A stretch of DNA of 38,991 bases from Streptomyces silaceus (GTDB lineage Bacteria > Actinomycetota > Actinomycetes > Streptomycetales > Streptomycetaceae). This document shows, in pieces, positions 1 through 6,791 of the stretch (the first letter of the stretch is position 1; the number at the start of each line of letters is the position of its first letter). Position numbers and translations under genes: made by a program. The notes beneath the pieces are model-generated. The model made no database searches. It saw only the letters and a program-made list of their open reading frames with translations, and was not told the DNA's origin. The stretch covers positions 1 through 38,991 of the forward strand of contig NZ_LIRJ01000030.1 of the NCBI RefSeq assembly GCF_001419745.1, read 5' to 3'.

Positions 1-76
1 AGATGTGTATACGCGACAGGGGCGGAGGTCACGGGGGGCGCGGGGGTGTCCCTCCGGGTCCCCGGGAATCGCCCTC

Positions 77-172
77 CTACGCCCGCGGCGCCCTACGCCC
101 GTGCCGTCTTACGCCCGCGCCGCCCTAAACCCGCACCCGCCTGCGCCCGCACGCACCCGCCCGCACCCGCAC
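77..172. repeat. degenerate 16-bp tandem repeat
   Basis: About six units with a 16-bp period, the clearest starting at 77, 93 and 109 (core word TACGCCCG). Later units decay into a CCCGCAC-rich tract. The array ends just before the stop codon of the DUF445 gene, whose last codons contain the same word on the opposite strand. No gene is supported in the first 177 bases. Confidence 0.6.
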
Positions 173-177
173 CCCGC

Positions 178-1590
178 CTACGCCCCCAGCAGCCGCGACA
201 CCGTATAGATCGCGAGCCCCGCCAGGGAGCCGACCACCGTGCCGTTGATCCGGATGAACTGCAGGTCACGGCCGATGTGCGCCTCGATCTTCTTCGAGGT
301 GTGCTCCGCGTCCCAGCCCGCCACCGTGTCGGTGATGAGCGAGGTGATCTCGTCGCGGTACGTCGTGACCACGTAGACCGCCGCGCCCTCCACCCAGCCG
401 TCGACCTTCTGCTGGAGCCGGCTGTCCGTCGCCATCCGCGCGCCGAGCGAGAGCAGCGAGGCCCGCACGCGCAGCCGCAGCTCGCTGCGCTCGTCCTCGG
501 CGGCGGCCACGATCATGGAACGCACCGCCGACCACGTCGAGGCGATCAGGTCCTGCACCTCGCCGCGGGCGAGGATCTCCCGCTTGAGGCGCTCCACGCG
601 TTCGCGGGTGTCCGAGTCGGACTGGAGGTCGGCGGCGAAGTCGGTGAGGAAGCGGTCGACGGCGCCGCGCGCGGGGTGCTCGGGCATGTCCCGCATCTCG
701 GTGACGAAGCGGAGCAGCTCCTTGTAGACCCGCTCGCCGACCTTCTTGTCGACGAACCGCGGGGTCCAGCCGGGCGCGCCGCCCTGCACCGCGTCCATCA
801 CCGAGTCGGCGTGCTCGACCAGCCAGTCGTGGGCGCGGACGCAGACGAGGTCGACGACGCGCCGGTGGCCGCCGTCCGCGACGACCTTCTCCAGCATCTT
901 GCCCATGCCGGGGGCGATCTCCTGGGCGTCGGCGCGGCGCGTGACGGCCTCGCCGACGACGGCCTGCACGTCGGAGTCGCGCAGGACGGTCAGGGCGCCG
1001 CGCAGGGCCGTGGCGAGCTCGGCGGTGACGCGGTCGGCGTGCGCGGGCTCGGCGAGCCAGGCGCCGAGGCGGCCGCCGATGCCCACCGCGTGCAGCCGGC
1101 CGCGCACGACGTCGGCGGAGAGGAAGTTCTCCCCGACGAAGTCGCCGAGGGAGGCGCCCAGTTGGTCCTTCTTGTTCGGGATGATCGCCGTGTGCGGGAT
1201 GGGGATGCCCAGCGGGTGGCGGAAGAGAGCCGTCACGGCGAACCAGTCGGCGAGCGCGCCGACCATGCCGGCCTCGGCCGCGGCGGCGACGTACCCCGCC
1301 CAGGGGCCGGCGCCGGAGTTCTGCGCCCACTTCGCCAGGACGTAGACGAGCGCGACGAAGACGAGCAGGCCCGTCGCCGTGATCTTCATCCGGCGGACGC
1401 CGCGGCGCTTCTCCTCGTCGGCCGCGCTGTACGTGAAGCCGCCCGCGCCGACAGGAGCACCGCCTCCTACGCCGACGGGGGCACCGCCTGCTCCGAACGG
1501 GGCGCCGCTTGAAGAGCGAACTTCACGGGCATGCTGCCCACGGCTCCCCTCGTCCGTTTCAGTCACTTCCTCCGCTTTTGTGCGTTCCAC
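178..1590 (-). CDS. DUF445 family membrane protein
   Basis: A 470-residue protein of the DUF445 family (YheB-like), whose function is unknown. After a low-complexity Gly/Ala/Pro N-terminus comes a hydrophobic segment at about residues 70-90, then the family's conserved stretch EAGMVGALADWFAVTALF followed by an RHPLGIPIPHT-like block. The middle is long, charged and probably helical. A second hydrophobic segment lies at the extreme C-terminus, so both ends may be membrane-associated. The start is taken as GTG at 1590, with a GGTGGAG-type ribosome site close upstream. It is transcribed divergently from the SGNH hydrolase across a 242-base gap in which I see no clear motif. Family assignment is firm; the role is not known. 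Confidence 0.88.
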   Translation of the reverse strand: MERTKAEEVTETDEGSRGQHAREVRSSSGAPFGAGGAPVGVGGGAPVGAGGFTYSAADEEKRRGVRRMKITATGLLVFVALVYVLAKWAQNSGAGPWAGYVAAAAEAGMVGALADWFAVTALFRHPLGIPIPHTAIIPNKKDQLGASLGDFVGENFLSADVVRGRLHAVGIGGRLGAWLAEPAHADRVTAELATALRGALTVLRDSDVQAVVGEAVTRRADAQEIAPGMGKMLEKVVADGGHRRVVDLVCVRAHDWLVEHADSVMDAVQGGAPGWTPRFVDKKVGERVYKELLRFVTEMRDMPEHPARGAVDRFLTDFAADLQSDSDTRERVERLKREILARGEVQDLIASTWSAVRSMIVAAAEDERSELRLRVRASLLSLGARMATDSRLQQKVDGWVEGAAVYVVTTYRDEITSLITDTVAGWDAEHTSKKIEAHIGRDLQFIRINGTVVGSLAGLAIYTVSRLLGA

Positions 1591-1832
1591 TCACTCCACC
1601 CGGCCCGTTCGCCTCGTCCTCATCCGCATGGTTCCCACGTCCTGTGTCCTGATTGTCCCCATGTCCGTGTGTCATGCGCCCCTTCCTGACCTACTCCTGG
1701 AACGGACGACAAGTTCCCGGCGTCTGAGAGGACGGAGGGGGGCAGTGTCGGCCGCCTCACGGCCCATGACGCATCATGGGGTGATCACACCGGAGCCTCG
1801 GGGCTCCCCCTGCCCGAGGAGAAAGAGCCCGC

Positions 1833-3155
1833 ATGACCAAGCGTCACGGTTATGCCCTTCTCGCCGCGGTCCTCGCGGTCATAGTGGTGGTTTCCGCCGC
1901 GATATACCTCGGTGTCTCAGGCACCGACGACAGCTCCAAGGACTCCATCAGCGCGGGTCCGCGCACCCCGCGCAACTCCGCCGCGCCCGCTTCCTCCGGC
2001 ACCTGGGTCGGCTCCTGGTCGGCCTCGCCCGCCGGCGCCGAACCGGGCACCGCGCAGAAGGGGTTCGCCGGCCGCTCCATCCGCAACGTCGTGCACACGA
2101 GCGTCGGCGGCACCAGCGCCCGCATCACCCTCTCGAACCTCTACGGCACCACGCCGCTCAGCGTCACGCACGCCTCGGTCGCCCTGGCCTCCGCCACGAA
2201 CGACCCGGCCGCCGCGCCCGGCACGCTGCGCCGCCTCACCTTCAACGGCAACACCTCGGTGGTCGTCCCGCCGGGCGCCCAGGTGATGAGCGACGCGGCC
2301 CGGCTGCGCGTCCCGCACGACGCGGACCTCCTGGTCACCACCTACTCGCCCACCCCGTCGGGCCCGGTCACCTACCACCCGCACGCGCGCCAGATCAGCT
2401 ACGTCGCCGACGGCGACCGCACCGAGGACCAGAGCGGCGCCGCGTACACCGAGCAGAGCCCGTTCTGGCGCTACCTCTCGGCGGTGGACGTGCTCAGCAA
2501 CGAGACGGACGGCACCGTCGTCGTCTTCGGCGACTCCATCACCGACGGCATCTCCTCCACGATGGGCGCCAACCGCCGCTGGACCGACGTGCTCGCCGAC
2601 CGGCTGCGCGCCGAGTCGGGCGCGCCGCGCTACGGCGTCGTGAACCAGGGCATCAGCGGCAACCGCATCCTGTCCGACGGGCGCGGCAGCCCCGCCGCCA
2701 ACCCGTCCGGCCTCTCCCGCTTCGACCGCGACGTCCTGGACCGCACCGGCGTCAAGGCCGTCGTGATAGCGCTCGGCGTCAACGACATCCTGCGCAACCC
2801 GCACCAGAACGACCCGGACCGCATCGTCGAGGGCCTGCGCGAGCTGACCCGGCAGGCGCACACCCGCGGGCTGCGCGTGGTCGGCGCGACGCTGATGCCG
2901 TTCGGCGGCCACCGCGGGTACGAGCCCGCGCTGGAGGCGGTCCGCCAGTCGGTGAACGAGCAGATCCGCTCGGGCAAGGTCTTCGACGACCACGTCGACT
3001 TCGACCGGGCGCTGCGCGATCCGTACGACCCGCGCAAGCTGCGGCCGCTGTACGACTCGGGCGACCACCTGCACCCGTCCGACGCCGGCTACCGCCGGAT
3101 GGCGGAGACGTTCGACCTGGCCCACCTGAAGGGGTCGGCCGCGGCGGAGCTGTAG
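1833..3155 (+). CDS. membrane-anchored SGNH/GDSL hydrolase
   Basis: A 440-residue predicted extracellular esterase or lipase-type enzyme. Residues 8-29 form a single uncleaved-looking hydrophobic anchor, followed by a Ser/Pro/Ala-rich linker and a TWVGSWSASP block typical of actinobacterial members. The GDSITDG block I places the nucleophile at Ser235. Block II (QGISGNRI), block III (ALGVNDIL, with the catalytic Asn) and the C-terminal DHLHPSDAGY block (Asp and His of the triad) are all present, so the enzyme looks intact. The start has a GAGGAGA ribosome site about 12 bases upstream. The gene converges on the DUF1707 gene with only 9 bases between stops. The substrate cannot be told from sequence. 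Confidence 0.9.
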   Translation: MTKRHGYALLAAVLAVIVVVSAAIYLGVSGTDDSSKDSISAGPRTPRNSAAPASSGTWVGSWSASPAGAEPGTAQKGFAGRSIRNVVHTSVGGTSARITLSNLYGTTPLSVTHASVALASATNDPAAAPGTLRRLTFNGNTSVVVPPGAQVMSDAARLRVPHDADLLVTTYSPTPSGPVTYHPHARQISYVADGDRTEDQSGAAYTEQSPFWRYLSAVDVLSNETDGTVVVFGDSITDGISSTMGANRRWTDVLADRLRAESGAPRYGVVNQGISGNRILSDGRGSPAANPSGLSRFDRDVLDRTGVKAVVIALGVNDILRNPHQNDPDRIVEGLRELTRQAHTRGLRVVGATLMPFGGHRGYEPALEAVRQSVNEQIRSGKVFDDHVDFDRALRDPYDPRKLRPLYDSGDHLHPSDAGYRRMAETFDLAHLKGSAAAEL

Positions 3156-3164
3156 CGCACCGCC

Positions 3165-3959
3165 TCAGTCCCGGTCCCCGCGCTCCAGGCGGTGCCGTTC
3201 CTCCTGCCGAAGGCGATGCTGCTCGGCGCGCTCCCAGTGCGCCGCGCGGCGCTCCTCACGGGCCTCCAGCCGCGCCTGGCGCCGCTCCTCCTTGATCCGC
3301 AGCTTCTCCGTCCTGCGGATCTTGCGGTCCACGCCCACGCCGCCCATCAGGGCCACGCCCTTGACGACCACGCGGGGTGAGCCGGGCGTACCGACGCCCG
3401 TCGCCTGGTCGTCGAAGCCGCCCATGATGCCGAAGCCCTTGACCACGACGTTCATCTCCGGCGGCACGATGACCTGCAGGCCGCCCATGATCGTGAAGCA
3501 GCGGATCTCCACGTCGGGCGAGGCGAAGTAGGCCTCGCGCAGGTCGATCTCGCCGCCGCCCCACATCGCGAACGCGGTGAACACCCGCCCGACCGTCCAG
3601 CCGCCCTTGCGGCCGAACCCGCTCCAGAAGGCGAAGCCGCCGACCGACGACGGCTCGCCGGTCACCATCCGCTGGTCCCAGTCGATGGCGGCGGGGTCCG
3701 CGTCCACCGGCCGCTTCACCATGGACACCTTGGCGGCGCCGTGCGACGGCAGGTCGCGGGTGATCGGCTCCAACTCGCCGTACGTACGCGCCTTGTAGGT
3801 CGCGTCGAGGCGCTCCTCGAACTCCGTCATGTCCAGACGGCCCTCGGCCATCGCGTCCCGGAGCTGTTCGGCGACCCGCTCGCGGTCGGCGTCGGAGGCC
3901 CTCAGGTCACGCCCGGGGTGCTCGGGGGGCGTCCCCCCGGAGGATGCGGCTTCGCTCAT
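3165..3959 (-). CDS. DUF1707 and LiaF-like domain protein
   Basis: A 264-residue protein with two recognisable parts. Residues about 18-72 are a DUF1707 domain, with the characteristic RASDADRERVAEQLRDAM opening and a later EFEERLDATYKARTYGEL block. The C-terminal half resembles the cell-wall-active-antibiotic response (LiaF-like) fold, with repeated FTIMGG, FGIMGG and VALMGG strands. The last 50 residues are strongly basic (Arg/Lys/Glu-rich helix). No transmembrane segment is obvious. It lies directly downstream of the ABC exporter genes on the same strand, 10 bases after the ATPase stop-start junction, so it may be co-transcribed and act with them in the envelope. That link is an inference from position. 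Confidence 0.85.
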   Translation of the reverse strand: MSEAASSGGTPPEHPGRDLRASDADRERVAEQLRDAMAEGRLDMTEFEERLDATYKARTYGELEPITRDLPSHGAAKVSMVKRPVDADPAAIDWDQRMVTGEPSSVGGFAFWSGFGRKGGWTVGRVFTAFAMWGGGEIDLREAYFASPDVEIRCFTIMGGLQVIVPPEMNVVVKGFGIMGGFDDQATGVGTPGSPRVVVKGVALMGGVGVDRKIRRTEKLRIKEERRQARLEAREERRAAHWERAEQHRLRQEERHRLERGDRD

Positions 3960-3969
3960 ACGGTGCAGC

Positions 3970-4935
3970 CTACGAGGTAGCCTTCTCCCCGTACATCTTG
4001 GCGATGACCGCCTCGATGTCCGGTTCCCTGACCGAGAGATCGACCATCGGGTAGCGCTCCGCGATCCGCGCGACGAGCGGAGCCGCCGACTCCGCCGCCG
4101 GGAAGGCCAGCCACTGGCGCGGACCCTCCACCTTCACCACGCGCGCCGACTCGGCCTCGATCGGCGGAAGTTCGCGTTCCAGGTCCACGACCAGGGTGCG
4201 CTCGCTCTCCCCCACCTCGTGCAGCCCCGCCAGCGCGCCGTCGTACATCAGCCGGCCGTGGTCGATCACCATCACGCGCTTGCACAGCTGCTCGATGTCG
4301 GTCAGGTCGTGCGTGGTGAGCAGGACCGTCGTGCCCGACTCGGCGTTCAGGTCCCGCAGGAACTCCCGTACCTTCGCCTTGCTGATGACGTCCAGGCCGA
4401 TCGTCGGCTCGTCCAGGTACAGCACCTCCGGGTCGTGCAGCAGCGCCGCGGCGATGTCGCCGCGCATCCGCTGGCCCAGCGAGAGCTGGCGCACGGGGAC
4501 GTCCAACAGCGCGCCCAGTTCGAGCAGTTCGACGCACCGGTCGAGGTTCTCGGCGAAGCGCCCGTCGGGGATGCGGTACATGCGGTGCATCAGGCGGTAC
4601 GAGTCGATCAGCGGCAGGTCCCACCACAGCGTCGTGCGCTGCCCGAAGACGACGCCGATGCGCCGGGCCAGGCGGGTGCGCTCGCGGGACGGGTCGATGC
4701 CCGCGACGCGCAGCCGGCCGCCGCTCGGCGTGAGGATGCCCGTCAGCATCTTGATGGTCGTCGACTTCCCGGCGCCGTTGGGCCCGATGTAGCCGACCAT
4801 CTCGCCGCGCGGCACCGTGAAGGAGATCCCGTCGACGGCCCGCACCTGGTGCCGCTCGCGCCGCAGGAACCCGGTCTTCTTGCGTACGTCGAAGACCTTC
4901 TCGACGCCTTCGAGCTCGATGAGGTCTGGTTCCAC
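3970..4935 (-). CDS. ABC-2 exporter ATP-binding protein
   Basis: A 321-residue nucleotide-binding subunit. It has a Walker A motif (GPNGAGKST), a signature LSLGQRMRGD, Walker B (VLYLDEPTIGLD) and an H-loop (LLTTHDLTD). After the ATPase domain there is a C-terminal extension of about 80 residues, as in the uncharacterised COG4586 group of exporters. It forms an operon with two ABC-2 permeases upstream on the same strand, with only 6 bases to the nearest permease. The complex would sit in the cytoplasmic membrane and export an unknown substrate. The adjacent class A penicillin-binding protein and LiaF-like protein suggest an envelope role, but that is only context. Confidence 0.9.
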   Translation of the reverse strand: MEPDLIELEGVEKVFDVRKKTGFLRRERHQVRAVDGISFTVPRGEMVGYIGPNGAGKSTTIKMLTGILTPSGGRLRVAGIDPSRERTRLARRIGVVFGQRTTLWWDLPLIDSYRLMHRMYRIPDGRFAENLDRCVELLELGALLDVPVRQLSLGQRMRGDIAAALLHDPEVLYLDEPTIGLDVISKAKVREFLRDLNAESGTTVLLTTHDLTDIEQLCKRVMVIDHGRLMYDGALAGLHEVGESERTLVVDLERELPPIEAESARVVKVEGPRQWLAFPAAESAAPLVARIAERYPMVDLSVREPDIEAVIAKMYGEKATS

Positions 4936-4941
4936 GGCGGT

Positions 4942-5790
4942 TCAGCTCCCTGTGCTGCGGTACGAACGAAGGCCCGCGCGCCAGGCCAGACCGGCCAGGG
5001 CGAGCGTGCAGACGGCCACCAGCGGCGGCGTGAACGCCACCCACCGGGGCAGGTCCAGCGGATAGGGCCGGCCCAGCACGTACAGGCCGGGCAGCCAGTT
5101 GACGAAGGCGAGCGGCAGCACGAACGTCACGCCGCGCAGCAGCTCCTTGGCGAAGACGGTCGGCGGGTACTGGAGCAGGGTCGTGCCGCCGTACGTGAAG
5201 GCGTTCTGCACCTCGGCCGCGTCCTGCGCCACGAACTGGAAGGCGCCGCCCGCCACGAACACGGACCCGAAGATGACCGCGCCGCACACCAGCATCAGCG
5301 GCACCATCAGGACCTTGAGCACGTTCCAGTCGACGTCCACGGCCACGAGGGCGTACCCGAGGACGAGCGCGCCCTGGGTGACGCGGCCGATCCGGTGCAG
5401 CCCGAAGCGGTCGGCGGCGACCTGCGCGATCACCGGGGCGGGCCGCACCAGGAGCGTGTCCAGCGTCCCGTCGCGCACCCGCCGGCCCAGCCGGTCCATG
5501 GAGCCGATCACGAGGTCGGCGAGCCCGAACGCGGTGCACGAGACGCCGTACAGGAACGCCACTTCGGGCAGCGCGTAGCCGCCGAGGCGGTCCACCTGCG
5601 AGAACATCAGCAGGATCGCCACGAAGTCGAAGGCGGTCACCGCGAGGTTGCCGAGCGCGGTCATCGCGAACGACATGCGGTACGCCATGAGGGAGCGGAT
5701 CCACATGGCGGAGATCAGCCGGTAGGCGCGCAGCCCGTCCCGCACCCGGCTCACCCGGTCCGCCGCGGGCCGGCGGGTCGACTCAGCCAC
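4942..5790 (-). CDS. ABC-2 type permease (COG3694-like)
   Basis: A 282-residue integral membrane protein with about six hydrophobic segments, starting with a cytoplasmic N-terminus and a SLMAYRMSFAMTALGNLAV first segment. The loop GTLDTLLVRPAP is a familiar feature of this permease group. The ORF overlaps the end of the other permease by 8 bases, so the two are translationally coupled, and the ATPase gene follows after 6 bases. It likely pairs with the neighbouring permease as a heterodimeric channel for the ATPase. Substrate unknown. Confidence 0.88.
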   Translation of the reverse strand: MAESTRRPAADRVSRVRDGLRAYRLISAMWIRSLMAYRMSFAMTALGNLAVTAFDFVAILLMFSQVDRLGGYALPEVAFLYGVSCTAFGLADLVIGSMDRLGRRVRDGTLDTLLVRPAPVIAQVAADRFGLHRIGRVTQGALVLGYALVAVDVDWNVLKVLMVPLMLVCGAVIFGSVFVAGGAFQFVAQDAAEVQNAFTYGGTTLLQYPPTVFAKELLRGVTFVLPLAFVNWLPGLYVLGRPYPLDLPRWVAFTPPLVAVCTLALAGLAWRAGLRSYRSTGS

Positions 5791-6604
5791 CCTGGACCAC
5801 CACCCGTCGTGTGGCGACCACTTGGAGCAGCCGCCCGGCGGTGAGCAGCGCCGCCGCCCAGCCGATCTGGAAGGCGTACGCGCGCAGCAGCCCGGCGCCC
5901 GTGTACGTGCCGAGGAACACGTCGGCGGGCACCTGGAGCTGCGCCGACCAGGGCAGCGCGCGGGCGAACTCGCCGAGCGCGCCCGGGAAGACGTTCAGCG
6001 GCAGCAGCATCCCGGAGAAGAACGTGCCCGCGAGCATCGCGATCTGCGTCACACCCGCGCCGTCCATCAGCCAGAACGCGGAGAGCGCGACCAGGAAGCG
6101 GATCGCGTAGCTGACCAGCACGCCGAGCACCACGGCGAGCAGGAACGCCGCCCAGCGCAGCGCGTCCGGGGGCAGCGTCAGGTCGAAGACGAACGCTCCG
6201 AAGACCATCGGCAGGACCCCGCGCCCCACCAGCTGGAACGCGGCCCGGCCCAGGTCGGTCGCCAGCCACCAGGCCTGGAGGTCGACGGGCCGGTACAGGT
6301 CGATCGCGATGTCGCCGGTGCGGATTCGCTCGATCAGCTCGTTCTCGAAGCCGCCGCCCATGAGCGCCATCACGGTGAGCAGGCCCTGGCCGAGCCACAC
6401 GTAGGTGAGGGCCTGGGACTGGTCGTATCCGCCGAGGCCGGGCCGCTCGTCCCAGAGCGCGAGGTAGGTGTAGGCGAGAATGAGCCCGAAGACGGTGTTG
6501 GTGAACACCCCGGCCGCCGTCGCGACCCGGTACGTGGCGTATCTCCGGAAGCCCCCTTCGGCGACGGCCGCGTACAAACGGAACCGTCCTGTACGCACGA
6601 GCAT
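5783..6604 (-). CDS. ABC-2 type permease (COG4587-like)
   Basis: A 273-residue membrane protein with about six hydrophobic segments and the matching loop GDIAIDLYRPVDLQAWWLA, which corresponds to the LLVRP loop of its partner. The ATG at 6604 gives the natural N-terminus (MLVRTGRFRLYAAV), but its upstream AAAGGG lies almost against the start codon. An in-frame ATG at 6712 would add 36 residues that do not look like permease sequence. The start is therefore uncertain. It is the first gene of the exporter operon and is divergent from the penicillin-binding protein gene at 6792. Confidence 0.82.
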   Translation of the reverse strand: MLVRTGRFRLYAAVAEGGFRRYATYRVATAAGVFTNTVFGLILAYTYLALWDERPGLGGYDQSQALTYVWLGQGLLTVMALMGGGFENELIERIRTGDIAIDLYRPVDLQAWWLATDLGRAAFQLVGRGVLPMVFGAFVFDLTLPPDALRWAAFLLAVVLGVLVSYAIRFLVALSAFWLMDGAGVTQIAMLAGTFFSGMLLPLNVFPGALGEFARALPWSAQLQVPADVFLGTYTGAGLLRAYAFQIGWAAALLTAGRLLQVVATRRVVVQGG

Positions 6605-6791
6605 CCCTTTCACAGTGAGCCTCGTCCCGAATCGGACCAAAGCGACGGAGCCTAGTGCGATCGGTGTCGCTCGTGCCAGGCATTTTCGGCGCCGGGGCGC
6701 GTGCCTGGTCACGAAGGGGTGTGGCGACGGTGTGCAATGGGGTTTACGAGGCGTACTGGACGTACGACGCTAACCGGGAGTTCCGCGAGAG

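Noticed and set aside
46..1512. 488-residue ORF opposite DUF445
   Set aside because: Shadow of the DUF445 gene with Arg/His/Asp-biased composition and no motifs.
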